DNA from: a virus
Length of the DNA: 31,206 nucleotides
Reading direction: 5' to 3' (one strand)
IMG/VR virus record: IMGVR_UViG_3300028027_000162
Span: 1-31,206 of that record
Shown here piece by piece: positions 1 to 9,201 of this stretch (position 1 is the stretch's first letter; every line of letters begins with the position of its first letter). A program made the position numbers and the translations under genes. The notes under the pieces are model-generated. The model was not told where the DNA came from and made no database searches. It was given only the letters and a program-made list of their open reading frames with translations.

Positions 1-576
1 CTCACTAGCAGTCAAAAATTGTGTAGCTCCTACTTGTACCACAGCCGTTCCATTTTTACGGAAGATGATACTTTCGTTACCTACTGATCTACCTCTAAGG
101 TTAAAATTGTAACCGTCCTCGAATACTATATCCCCATTATTTGCTGAAGTATAGTCTGTGTGCATGAAGTTAATTTGCTTGCCATTTTGAACTCTTATCT
201 CAAAGTCATGTGTAGGTGCATTTAATATAGTGTATATAGCAGCAGAACTATTAGAACCTGAAATATTTACAGTTACAACGTTACATTTAGCAATAACAGG
301 TGAAACCATAGATAAATCTATAGTATTGTCTGTATCTAAAATATTAATAGTTCCTGCACCTAAAGTAACAACTTCTTGTTTTACCCAAGTAAGAACGCTA
401 GATACATCTGTGACTTTATAATCAGCCGCTTCAGAAGTAACATAAACAACTGCACCTAAATATAGAAAATTTGATGAAATATTTGGTAAGTCACCAAAGG
501 TAGCTACAGGATTTAAACGGCTGTCTAATGCAGCTGCTTTCTGTAACTTAAAATTATTATATACTTCTATAGACAT
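1..576 (-). CDS. Tail fibre/tail-tip-like structural protein (partial, 3' end beyond window)
   Basis: An open frame runs from an ATG at 576 to the left edge without a stop, giving 192 residues of an incomplete protein. It begins MSIEVYNNF and is rich in Ser, Thr, Val, Asn and Gly with beta-strand-like alternation and no Cys cluster or membrane segment, as in phage fibre and baseplate proteins. It lies directly downstream of the giant tail protein and another beta-rich protein, where crAss-like phages carry tail-tip or fibre genes. A weak promoter-like box (597–603) lies 21 nt upstream. I recognise no specific family, so the role is inferred from position and composition. The open frame is certain; the function is tentative. 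Confidence 0.75.
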   Translation of the reverse strand, partial: MSIEVYNNFKLQKAAALDSRLNPVATFGDLPNISSNFLYLGAVVYVTSEAADYKVTDVSSVLTWVKQEVVTLGAGTINILDTDNTIDLSMVSPVIAKCNVVTVNISGSNSSAAIYTILNAPTHDFEIRVQNGKQINFMHTDYTSANNGDIVFEDGYNFNLRGRSVGNESIIFRKNGTAVVQVGATQFLTASE

Positions 577-596
577 TTTATCTGTATTAATTGAAA

Positions 597-603
597 CAAT
601 ATA
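597..603 (-). promoter_or_regulatory. Candidate promoter -7 box (TATATTG)
   Basis: The minus strand reads TATATTG 21 nt before the ATG of the leftmost gene, in an AT-rich gap of 45 nt. It resembles the stronger TATATTTGC-type boxes elsewhere in this window at similar distances, but in such AT-rich DNA it could occur by chance. Confidence 0.3.
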
Positions 604-621
604 TTAAAAATATGATATTTA

Positions 622-1311
622 CTAAGAGGTAATTATCGTGAATATTTTTGGAACTGTACCTGTTAACTGAGTATCCCAATTTAATTGATAGAAATCATAA
701 CCCAAATTTGTTATAAGTGTGAAATCTGATACAGGCCAGAATTGACCTCCGTCATCTAGTAAACCATCAAAGTTTAGTAGACCAGTTTCAAATACTATAA
801 AGAATCTACCTAATACTGTACTAGTTAAAGAAAATTGATTCAATGTATAAGGTTGAGAACTAAGAGATGTCAATATAGGAAAAGACTCATAAGGCTTAAC
901 TCCATAGTAAATAGAAGCTACTGCAGTAATAGTATTAGTAGCATTAAGAACTATAGTAGGGTCTGTTAAACTAGTTAACGTTACTGTTGACGTTACTGTA
1001 AAAGTAGCCCCATTAGTATTTAAAACCACTGGTGTAGCAGCACCTACAATAGGAGATCCACTACCTACAGTAGCAGCTGTGGCAGGATAATTAATTACAT
1101 GGGAACTAGCTGATATACTATATCCAGCAGGCATATTATTAACAGTAGAAGTGTAAGTAACATTACCTACAAAGTTTACTATAACTGAGTTTGAACCTAA
1201 ATCATTAGATAGTGTTAAACTTGTGACAGTACTAGTACTAGGAGTAGATGATCCACTACCACTATTTAAAACTAATTCTGAAATTAAAAGATCATAAATG
1301 TTACTTTTCAT
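622..1311 (-). CDS. Beta-rich tail-associated structural protein
   Basis: A 229-residue protein whose first half (about residues 17–130) is a low-complexity Ser/Thr/Val/Asn-rich stretch that looks like an Ig-like or fibre beta domain. The last 90 residues are more hydrophobic and aromatic. There is no signal peptide, transmembrane helix or catalytic motif. It starts 12 nt after the stop of the 1682-residue tail protein and precedes another fibre-like gene, so it probably belongs to the tail tip or fibre assembly. I do not recognise a named family. The composition fits an exposed adhesive or linker domain but does not prove it. Confidence 0.7.
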   Translation of the reverse strand: MKSNIYDLLISELVLNSGSGSSTPSTSTVTSLTLSNDLGSNSVIVNFVGNVTYTSTVNNMPAGYSISASSHVINYPATAATVGSGSPIVGAATPVVLNTNGATFTVTSTVTLTSLTDPTIVLNATNTITAVASIYYGVKPYESFPILTSLSSQPYTLNQFSLTSTVLGRFFIVFETGLLNFDGLLDDGGQFWPVSDFTLITNLGYDFYQLNWDTQLTGTVPKIFTIITS

Positions 1312-1322
1312 GCTTGTATATA

Positions 1323-4300
1323 TTAATTAAATGAGTATATGAAAGATGTTATAGCTGTTTGTACAGTCACATAATCATACCCTTCGTATTCTACTTTGAT
1401 TTTTACTGCTTTATCTCTAATAGTAGAGCCTTCTTGTTCTTTACCTGTTTCTATATATAAATGGTCTTCTATATATTCCATGTTTTGTTTTATTATACCG
1501 AATTCTATACGATCTAATGCAACAAAGTTAGAGGGGTTAGGGCCTACAATAGGTGCACCATTGACGTCTAATAATTGATTATAATAAACACCATTTTGTA
1601 ACAATACTGGACCAACTATATATATATTACCATCAACTAAATTTGTAAAATAACTACCAACTAAACGCTCTGCTTCATGTTCTGAAATTAATAAATTGAA
1701 GTTTATATAATTTACACCACCTGTAGTAATTTGTATAGTAGTAATATTCCAACCAACTGAAGGTTCTATTTCATGTCTTTGTCTAAGCAAATCTACATAG
1801 CTAGAATTTGTGCTCGCGAAAGAATCATAATCTACATCATTTTCTAAAAGTGTGTAAGATATACGACCTGGGAACACTCTGTTACTAACAAGCATTAAAT
1901 TAGTTATAATTTTTTGCATAGTAGATTTGTCTACAACTACAAACTCAAATATAAATTTATGTTGCTCACCATATATAAAAGAGTAAGGTACTGTTTCAGA
2001 GAAGTGTTTCCATATTATGTGAGTATCCTTTATAGCATTGAATGAATACAAGTTGTTTTCTATATTATACATCCATAATGGTGTCCAACTAAGTCTTGAT
2101 ACCCACTTATTTATAGTTTCATTCCAATATAATGACCCTATACTATTTACTACACTCGGTCTAGGGCTAATATAAGCTGACTTAGAGACAAGAGTAGCTG
2201 ATTTAGGGTAAATTATTTCATCATCTACTGTTGTACCACCAGGTGTAGTTGGATTTGGATTAACCGGCACAGATGGTGTAACATTAGTAGAAACAGCATC
2301 ATCAAAATTGTCTGTGTAAAAATGTCCACTATCCTCATTCATGTAAGAAAATATAACATGGTTTCTCTCACGATCATAATTAGCTTTTATAAATCTTGCA
2401 TAACTATTTTTAGTTATACGGTCTTTAAATTGACTAATTATAGATTGCACCGCAAAGTCACTAATAAGTTCAAGATTATGCCCACCCTGAGCAGATGTTA
2501 TACGCCAAATTTTGTTTTTGTTTAAATCACAACCGTACACAGATAAATCTGTTTTGATTATACTAAATTGTTGGTCACTACCATATTCTGTAGAAACGAT
2601 CTCCATTTTATTAGCTAATACTTGAGCATTATCAATGAAGATACCACCCTGTGCTTCAGACATCATAGTTCTTTGAGTAAGTGGAATAACACCAACACCC
2701 TGTTCAAATATACAGTAAGCAAAATTATTATGCGCAATTACTTTAGTTATTTCACCTAATTGTTTATTATAGTCTTTGAAATTTAAACCACTAAAATCTA
2801 AGTAACCATTCTTGAAATCACCCGCAGCACTACGCTCAGATACTAGTATTCTATTACCGTAATTTATATCTAAAGATGGTGAACGGTCATTTAAACTTAC
2901 ATAGTTTTTATCACTATAGGTAAAATCGTAACCATGATTATAACCTGTAGATTCAGGTTGTCTAGAAGATCTTAACGCATCTATATTATCTATAGGATAG
3001 AAAGTTCTAGATTTACCATACAAGGCTTTTTCTGTTTCCGAATATTGTTGGAAGCTTCTAAGAGCTACGTTATAATTATTCTCTGTAACTATAGGTATTA
3101 CAAATCCCTTAGCTCTAAGCCCAGTAGATTGATTACCATCCCTGTATACACTAGGATCAGTAGCTGTTGGCACACCTGGTATACCTAACCCTCTTGATAT
3201 TCTTTTATATACATGTGCTATAAAACAATCACCGTCAAATAGCTCCATTATATTAGGACTGGTAGCCCAAGTATATCTTTTTGATATAGCCGAGTAAGTA
3301 TCAGTAAGAGCTGTGTTAGTGTATTTACCTTTCCAGTTTGCTAATGTAAGTGCTCCAGTATTTGAGTCATATACGTTAGTTAACATAGCCAATCTTATAC
3401 CCCTATCCCTTATTGCGTAATTATAATCTTTTAATGAGTCATTAAACCATGACACCGTAGCTGGTACTGCTGAATATCCTGATGGATGTAATACCAGACC
3501 ACTCATACCAACAACGGTTGTTGCATCATTTTTCAGTGCATTTATAATTTGGGATTCCCCTTTTGTCATTCTAACCCCGACATATTCTGAAAACTGAACA
3601 TTGTTAGAGAAAAAATAATCTGCGTCAGGTGTCCCTGTCACTACATAATTCCATGTGGTGTAATGATTGTTAGAAGCTACTAAATAATAATTTCTGTTTT
3701 CTGTCGCAGAGAATTGATTGCCTGAATAAGCTTCTTGGCCTTCACCTACATATTGGAAATAAGTTTGTCTATTGGAATCCGGTATTAATACAGTAGGTTT
3801 AAAATTGTGCACCCCTAATTCCAATTCTTTAACAGGTGCGGTAGTAAAATTTAATTGCACACTAGTTACATTAAATGTCCCTGACTCCATGTGGCCACTC
3901 ATGGTGTATATAGTACCCGTAGAAAATTCTTTTATTTTAAAGTTTGATATGCTTATATTGTAGTTGTATGTGGTAGCACCCGCGGTTGTTGTAAAATCTA
4001 AAAAATCCCATGTGCCTGTGACAACTCCACCGTCTACTATATTATCAGTTGTTGCGGAGTTTGTAGTAGACATACTACCTGTTATTATATTATTATTATT
4101 ATCAACTTCAAATATAATTGCATCTGTCGTTTTTATAGATGTATACAAAGAAGTTAACTTAGAGTGCACATTTACTAAATTAATAGACACACGTTGTCTT
4201 ACGTTACTGATTGATTCTACAGTATAACCACGCGGTGAAAGTAATGTATCAGATTCACCTACTGTAGTTAATGGTAAATGGTCAGTATCAGTAAGTACAA

Positions 4301-6371
4301 TACCATAAAATATGGAATTTGAGCCTAAATCACTACTAGCATTAGTGGCTCCATCAGAATTAACCATTAACCCTTTAGTACCACCATTAAAAGTAGCAGC
4401 TGTAAGTTGTGGATCTGCTAACTGATCACCAGAATAAAAAGCGTAATGCATTTCTTCATTAGTGTTCTGATCTGGTATCACTCTACCTTGTAAAGTAACA
4501 GGCCCACCATCTTTATTACCTCCCACACCCATATCTACAGTAGTTTCCCATAAACGGCCTGGAGCAGGTAAAAATTTATCACTCCCAGTATATTTACCTA
4601 TAGGTGAAAATATATCTTGTAGATGTGTAAGAGACTCATTATCCCACTCAGTTGGTAAAGTTTGATTAGTGTAGTATCCAGTATCTATCATATGTTTAGA
4701 TAAAGGTACTTTAGTAACATTTGTTAAATATCCTTGTGTTATACAATCTCTCTTACGTTCTTTACGAACAAAGAAAAACCCTATAGTATTATCTAATATA
4801 TAAGGGTCTGATTTAAGAGCTGTTATGTCAACCGAAAAATAAATAACGCCTGTAGAGTCTACATTATTACCCTTTAGCATTTCTCTACTTTTCCACGTTC
4901 TAAATACACCTAATCTATTCTCTGTGCCTGGTACTGTATTACTATTAATTTTAAATCCACTAGCATTTGTTATTTCACTAGTTCCTGAGTAAGTAAAGTT
5001 GTTTTCATAATTATCTCCACCTCTAATTGGAAATACTGGTGTATTACCTTTACCATCGGGGAGAACAAATACTATACCTAATTCTACTGTTTCACCCGCC
5101 CAATAACCTAGAAAATTATAAACATTGTCAGGATTGGCATAACCATTACCTAGACCTTTTATAACCATGTCTCTAGAAGATTGTTTTATTTGTAGTTGTT
5201 GAGCTATTACTCTAAGTGTGTCATAAGTATCTACACTATTTGTTATATTTGCTATAACTAGCCTATCATCTGATTGTGTGATAGACTTAGCAGTGCTGAT
5301 ATTAGAGTAATCTATATTAAGAAAGTCCGCTGATTTTAAAGACTTAGGCTCATTACCATAGATAGTAATATCCATAGTATTAGAAGTAATATCGTAAAAA
5401 TTGACTATTTCATATATAGAAGTAGTTGTGTCTGTGCCACCTGAAGCGTAGGAATAATAAATCTTTATACCAGAAAATTTTCTGTCTATATTACTTATAC
5501 GAAATTTTACTAATTTACCTGTATCTTCTGTTTCTGTAGCTCCATGATTATCATAAGCCATAATTACAGAACGTGATTCTTCAATTACATCTGTAAGGGC
5601 GCCATCACTATCTGAGTATTTAAAATAGAATCTGTAACCTCCACCAGGATGATGTCCCCCGGGGAATACACCTAAGTACTGTAAATCTGGTATAAGATCA
5701 GATCTTTTTATTAATCTTGTTGCACCAAATCTTTTATTAGAATAGGTGTTAGTATCTTTTGATTGTCTACGATCTGCTAATGCCGCTGATTTACCATCTG
5801 GACTAACTCTGAATCTAGAGTTTATCAAACGTATAGGATTGTAGTCATCAGTAAATATTGCATTCACTGAATCATCATAAGAAGGTTGCAATTCTAATTC
5901 TATAAGTCTACCAGGTAAAAAATTAAATTTACTAGTATTAAACTCTTCATAATAATTAATATCATTATTTAATACAGAGTCTATATTAGAATTAGAAAAG
6001 TTATATAAAGGTGAATAAGCTTGTAGTAAAGGTAAAAAATAATTAGGGTCTTGTGGTGATTGTGCTATAAGTCCAGCCCAATCTGGTGAAGGAAAAGTCC
6101 CTATTTCACCCGTAACAAAAGTACCATCTGTATTAAATAAACCTGATAAAATATATGCTATATTATTATACACATTTACACCTAGTGGTGTGTATCCAGG
6201 TTTTAACATAGAAAATAAATCAGTACCTTGCATATTTTGTAAGATAAGCTGATTATGTCCTTTAGTAGTTAATGCCACGTTTATAGCATCTGACATCAAA
6301 CTATTCTTAGTGTTGACAGGATGCGTATCTGAATTTAACTCAGAGAATGTATTAAACGTAGAATTCCTCAT
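1323..6371 (-). CDS. Giant tail protein, muzzle-like (crAss-type tail tip)
   Basis: At 1682 residues this is by far the largest gene here. It lies after the connector/neck genes and before fibre-like genes, where crAss-like podoviruses encode the 'muzzle' protein that forms the outer end of the short tail. The sequence is soluble and beta-strand-rich, with many Tyr/Asn/Ser/Thr turns. There is no signal peptide, coiled coil or transmembrane segment. A Pro/Asn/Thr-rich linker sits around residues 1360–1375. The start ATG at 6371 overlaps the end of the upstream gene (stop at 6352) by 20 nt. I infer the role from size, position and fold character; no enzymatic motif is visible. A tail-needle or receptor-binding role is an alternative. 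Confidence 0.75.
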   Translation of the reverse strand: MRNSTFNTFSELNSDTHPVNTKNSLMSDAINVALTTKGHNQLILQNMQGTDLFSMLKPGYTPLGVNVYNNIAYILSGLFNTDGTFVTGEIGTFPSPDWAGLIAQSPQDPNYFLPLLQAYSPLYNFSNSNIDSVLNNDINYYEEFNTSKFNFLPGRLIELELQPSYDDSVNAIFTDDYNPIRLINSRFRVSPDGKSAALADRRQSKDTNTYSNKRFGATRLIKRSDLIPDLQYLGVFPGGHHPGGGYRFYFKYSDSDGALTDVIEESRSVIMAYDNHGATETEDTGKLVKFRISNIDRKFSGIKIYYSYASGGTDTTTSIYEIVNFYDITSNTMDITIYGNEPKSLKSADFLNIDYSNISTAKSITQSDDRLVIANITNSVDTYDTLRVIAQQLQIKQSSRDMVIKGLGNGYANPDNVYNFLGYWAGETVELGIVFVLPDGKGNTPVFPIRGGDNYENNFTYSGTSEITNASGFKINSNTVPGTENRLGVFRTWKSREMLKGNNVDSTGVIYFSVDITALKSDPYILDNTIGFFFVRKERKRDCITQGYLTNVTKVPLSKHMIDTGYYTNQTLPTEWDNESLTHLQDIFSPIGKYTGSDKFLPAPGRLWETTVDMGVGGNKDGGPVTLQGRVIPDQNTNEEMHYAFYSGDQLADPQLTAATFNGGTKGLMVNSDGATNASSDLGSNSIFYGIVLTDTDHLPLTTVGESDTLLSPRGYTVESISNVRQRVSINLVNVHSKLTSLYTSIKTTDAIIFEVDNNNNIITGSMSTTNSATTDNIVDGGVVTGTWDFLDFTTTAGATTYNYNISISNFKIKEFSTGTIYTMSGHMESGTFNVTSVQLNFTTAPVKELELGVHNFKPTVLIPDSNRQTYFQYVGEGQEAYSGNQFSATENRNYYLVASNNHYTTWNYVVTGTPDADYFFSNNVQFSEYVGVRMTKGESQIINALKNDATTVVGMSGLVLHPSGYSAVPATVSWFNDSLKDYNYAIRDRGIRLAMLTNVYDSNTGALTLANWKGKYTNTALTDTYSAISKRYTWATSPNIMELFDGDCFIAHVYKRISRGLGIPGVPTATDPSVYRDGNQSTGLRAKGFVIPIVTENNYNVALRSFQQYSETEKALYGKSRTFYPIDNIDALRSSRQPESTGYNHGYDFTYSDKNYVSLNDRSPSLDINYGNRILVSERSAAGDFKNGYLDFSGLNFKDYNKQLGEITKVIAHNNFAYCIFEQGVGVIPLTQRTMMSEAQGGIFIDNAQVLANKMEIVSTEYGSDQQFSIIKTDLSVYGCDLNKNKIWRITSAQGGHNLELISDFAVQSIISQFKDRITKNSYARFIKANYDRERNHVIFSYMNEDSGHFYTDNFDDAVSTNVTPSVPVNPNPTTPGGTTVDDEIIYPKSATLVSKSAYISPRPSVVNSIGSLYWNETINKWVSRLSWTPLWMYNIENNLYSFNAIKDTHIIWKHFSETVPYSFIYGEQHKFIFEFVVVDKSTMQKIITNLMLVSNRVFPGRISYTLLENDVDYDSFASTNSSYVDLLRQRHEIEPSVGWNITTIQITTGGVNYINFNLLISEHEAERLVGSYFTNLVDGNIYIVGPVLLQNGVYYNQLLDVNGAPIVGPNPSNFVALDRIEFGIIKQNMEYIEDHLYIETGKEQEGSTIRDKAVKIKVEYEGYDYVTVQTAITSFIYSFN

Positions 6372-7110
6372 ATAATTTATTTTGTTTTCTAGCTATTCTA
6401 GATTTTACTACCATATCCATTATGATTTTATAGTCTTTACCTAAAGGCCTAAAAAATCTTACTTCACCTACTAAATCCCTAAAACGAACTTCTTCCCCGT
6501 GATGTAGTTCTGCAAGTAAAGAACTAAAGCCATGTATAGCTAAGTTTTTCAAACAATGTTCCTCAATATATGGAAATTCCTGGTAAATATACGGTAAAAA
6601 GTAATCTACACCACGAGGTCTTCTAGAAAAATTATTGCCTTTGTTTACAGTGTCTACTAATTTAGCATATAAACTTTTATCTACATATACATAGTAACGT
6701 TTTTTCTCATCTATAGCTTTGTTATTAAATAGCATTTTTATGTAAGGTAGTCTATATTCTGATTGTATAAAGTCTATATCCATAGAATTTACTTGTCTAC
6801 GAACTTTTGTTTTAGCCATGTATTCTGTACTCCAATCAGCTTGTATAGTTGCTTTGGAATTATTAGGAAATACAAATTTACAATTCCCCATAGCCACTTC
6901 TTCTATTATACAACGTAATAACGCTAAAAATATCTTTCTTACAAGTGCGCCATTTTCACGTGTGTGGTAAATATCTCTAAGTTTACCTAGTGGGGCACTC
7001 TCTTTTTTCTTTAGGAATTTTTTACATTCCCTAGCATCTGTGGGTAATACATCTTTACCCGTGAGCATGTAAGAAAAATCTCTAAACTTTCGTTCAGTAA
7101 CTTCGCTCAT
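6352..7110 (-). CDS. Conserved-position tail/neck protein of unknown function
   Basis: A 252-residue basic, soluble protein with many Lys/Arg and aromatic residues. It begins at an ATG overlapping the stop of the preceding 252-residue gene and overlaps the giant tail protein gene by 20 nt, implying coupled translation. I recognise no motif. Its charge and mixed alpha/beta look are less typical of a fibre and could suit an assembly factor or tail-tube subunit. Placement between a connector candidate and the muzzle-like gene argues for a role in tail assembly. Function is not assigned. Confidence 0.7.
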   Translation of the reverse strand: MSEVTERKFRDFSYMLTGKDVLPTDARECKKFLKKKESAPLGKLRDIYHTRENGALVRKIFLALLRCIIEEVAMGNCKFVFPNNSKATIQADWSTEYMAKTKVRRQVNSMDIDFIQSEYRLPYIKMLFNNKAIDEKKRYYVYVDKSLYAKLVDTVNKGNNFSRRPRGVDYFLPYIYQEFPYIEEHCLKNLAIHGFSSLLAELHHGEEVRFRDLVGEVRFFRPLGKDYKIIMDMVVKSRIARKQNKLYEEFYV

Positions 7111-7868
7111 TATTGCATAGTTTTAAAACTACGGTGGTATACTTTTCTATTGTGGCTAGTAAGAGCTGTAAGAACGCGATTCCAATCATTTTGCGTCATG
7201 TACTCAGGTATTTTAGCTGCAGCCATAAGTCTACCACACTCACCTTTTATGTAAGGTAATATTTGCCCGGCTGTGGGATCTTTCATAAACATACGTTTTT
7301 GTATATATATGAATGCTAATTTTGCAGCAATAGCCTCAGCCTCTTTACGAAATAATATAGGGTTACCCTCTCTGTCTACAACAACACCCCTGTATATACA
7401 TATGATCTCTGTACCTGATATGCTAGAATCAAATCTTAGTTTGTAGTTACCAGGCGATCCTTCCAATTCATAAGGTATATATTCTCCTTTAGGATGTAGG
7501 TCACTAGTTTGTTGTACAAAAGGTTGTATAAGTGAACTATTAGTAAGTATATCCGCCATGTAACCATTAGGAGAAATATTTTCATCAGAATGGAAAACAG
7601 TCACATCATTATTATCTGCGTAATGATCCATAGAAGTAGAAACAGCTTCTACAAATTCTAAATTACATGGTAACTTATGTTCTAGTGTATCATCTACAGT
7701 AAATTTTATAGCATGCGTAGTCCTTGCAATATTGCCTATCTCTCGGTAAATATTATAAGCACGCTCGGCGTATTCCACCTCTTGCATGTCTATATCATAT
7801 AAATCCTTTAGTAAAAACTTAGGGTACATGAAATCGTAAAATGGAGCTGCTGCTTGTTCTTGTCCCAT
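7110..7868 (-). CDS. Probable neck/tail connector protein
   Basis: A 252-residue protein starting 2 nt after the ferritin-like gene's stop. Segments around residues 20–55 and 175–245 look helical, flanking a central beta-rich part (about 60–165). This alpha/beta/alpha layout is common in podovirus head–tail adaptor (P22 gp4-like) and ring proteins. Together with the gene at 8448 it brackets the ferritin gene, and both precede the giant tail gene. No catalytic motif is present. Assignment as a tail barrel, hub or ring subunit is inferred from position and general architecture, not from a recognised signature. Confidence 0.65.
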   Translation of the reverse strand: MGQEQAAAPFYDFMYPKFLLKDLYDIDMQEVEYAERAYNIYREIGNIARTTHAIKFTVDDTLEHKLPCNLEFVEAVSTSMDHYADNNDVTVFHSDENISPNGYMADILTNSSLIQPFVQQTSDLHPKGEYIPYELEGSPGNYKLRFDSSISGTEIICIYRGVVVDREGNPILFRKEAEAIAAKLAFIYIQKRMFMKDPTAGQILPYIKGECGRLMAAAKIPEYMTQNDWNRVLTALTSHNRKVYHRSFKTMQ

Positions 7869-7870
7869 GC

Positions 7871-8437
7871 TTAACCTTTAAGTTCGTTATCAAATAATCT
7901 AAGAGCAACAGGGTCGGTACCGAACGCTTTTAATTTATCAATTAAATTTTGTGTTTTACCTAACTCTTCTTGCTGTTCTGTTAAATATTTCAAAGCTAAT
8001 TGATATAACATGTGATCTCCACACTTCATGGCACAACTAGCTAAATCTTTACATTGCTCTGTCACTAATATCTCATGGGCATAAGTTTGTTCAACAATAT
8101 CCATAAAACTTTTAAAAGATGTAGGTTGCTTAGGAATTTCCCTAAGTTCAGGTTGTATACCTAAATTTAATAAATATTCTTTTGCCCAACCAGCATGTAC
8201 TAATTCATCTAAAGAATCCTGCTTCCATTGTTGAGCAGCACCTGCAAAACCTTGATTATCAAACCATAAAGACATATTCTCATATATACGTGAAGATTTT
8301 TCCTCCTCATTTATACGGAATTGTAAAGCCTCCAAGCAATCAGCATCTAAAAAATCTGAGTTCTTTTTTAACGTAGATTCTTTTTTCTCTACAGGTTTAT
8401 TTTTCTCTAATTGTGATAATACTTTTTCTAAAGCCAT
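7871..8437 (-). CDS. Ferritin (FtnA-type) with complete ferroxidase centre
   Basis: A 188-residue four-helix-bundle ferritin with an extra basic N-terminal tail of about 35 residues. Recalled alignment with E. coli FtnA is nearly gap-free from residue 38 to the C-terminus. All diiron ligands are in place: Glu45 (FtnA E17), Glu78 and His81 (E50, H53), Glu122 (E94), Gln155 and Glu158 (Q127, E130). Matching landmarks include NMSLW, DELVH, YAHE and EQQEE. Ferritins oxidise Fe(II) and store it as a ferric mineral, or detoxify iron and peroxide. The gene sits among neck/tail genes, ten nt after one connector candidate and two before another, so it is probably expressed late; the tail could tether it to the virion. 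Virion location is inference; the fold call is strong. Confidence 0.88.
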   Translation of the reverse strand: MALEKVLSQLEKNKPVEKKESTLKKNSDFLDADCLEALQFRINEEEKSSRIYENMSLWFDNQGFAGAAQQWKQDSLDELVHAGWAKEYLLNLGIQPELREIPKQPTSFKSFMDIVEQTYAHEILVTEQCKDLASCAMKCGDHMLYQLALKYLTEQQEELGKTQNLIDKLKAFGTDPVALRLFDNELKG

Positions 8438-8447
8438 TTCTTATATA

Positions 8448-9146
8448 TTATGTGACAGGATCTGTCTGTGTATTTGGTACTGGTATTAAATTCAATGTAC
8501 GGAAATATCTTATGTACTTTTCTGTAAGTGTGTCTATGATAGCATTTTGCATATGCAGAGGTGCTGGATATTCCTTTTGTAAATAATCAGGGTCTAATGA
8601 TCTAACTTCACTTGGGTGGTTAAACACGGCTCTTATAGATATCCATTGTAGGGGATTATATATACCTAAATTAAAAAAGTATATAGTCATTTTACCATGT
8701 GAATTCATGCTTGTATCTACCCAAGCAAAAGGTTTATGTTTTGTGCGTATACGAAACTGATGATTATACATATCAGATGTGTCGTAATACACTAAAAGTT
8801 TTTCTTGTTTATTTTCTATACCTAAATATTCTATAGCACTGTTATCGTAAGTAGCTGATAAAGTAGGGATTTCAACACCTGGAACACAATCAGCCCCTTC
8901 ACAATAAGCGGCACAACATTCAGCATTTGCAAAAGGCAAACATTGTAGGTTTAACCTGTCTATGTTTTGTAAAAGATAAGTTGTATTTAATTTAGTAGTA
9001 CCAGTATATTTATTAATAAAATCAGCTCGTGCTAAATCAATCTCGTCATACAATTGATCTATACTAAAAGCCTGATCATTTATATTACCAGAGAGTCCAT
9101 CTGCAACCCGATTTCTTATACTGGAAGCTATTTCCATATGTGTCAT
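8448..9146 (-). CDS. Probable neck/ring (head–tail connector) protein
   Basis: A 232-residue protein. The frame opens at a TTG at 9152, but the first ATG is at 9146, 25 nt downstream of a good TATATTTG box, so I start there; an ATG at 9137 is also possible. The first ~60 residues look helical, followed by a Cys-rich loop (Cys at about 68, 76, 77, 81 and 86) and a beta-rich middle. Ring and adaptor proteins stacked below the portal have similar sizes. It heads a transcription unit with the ferritin, connector and giant tail genes. Function is inferred from position. Confidence 0.65.
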   Translation of the reverse strand: MTHMEIASSIRNRVADGLSGNINDQAFSIDQLYDEIDLARADFINKYTGTTKLNTTYLLQNIDRLNLQCLPFANAECCAAYCEGADCVPGVEIPTLSATYDNSAIEYLGIENKQEKLLVYYDTSDMYNHQFRIRTKHKPFAWVDTSMNSHGKMTIYFFNLGIYNPLQWISIRAVFNHPSEVRSLDPDYLQKEYPAPLHMQNAIIDTLTEKYIRYFRTLNLIPVPNTQTDPVT

Positions 9147-9170
9147 ACACAAAAATATTTATTTATAGGT

Positions 9171-9178
9171 CAAATATA
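9171..9178 (-). promoter_or_regulatory. Promoter -7 box TATATTTG before the neck/tail operon
   Basis: The minus strand reads TATATTTG, an exact match to the Bacteroidota TAnnTTTG box, 25 nt before the ATG at 9146 and after the stop of the homing endonuclease gene (9202). It probably drives the neck–ferritin–tail genes. No clear TTTG upstream element is seen. Confidence 0.55.
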
Positions 9179-9201
9179 AAAAAATATTTTGGAAGTATAA
9201 G

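Noticed and set aside
4087-4103. Short att/tta trinucleotide run
   Set aside because: It encodes a few consecutive Asn residues in the giant tail protein and is ordinary low-complexity AT-rich DNA, not an array.
3964-4227. Plus-strand open frames inside the giant tail protein gene and similar ones elsewhere
   Set aside because: They are antisense shadows of long minus-strand genes, with no promoter, start-site context or family resemblance.
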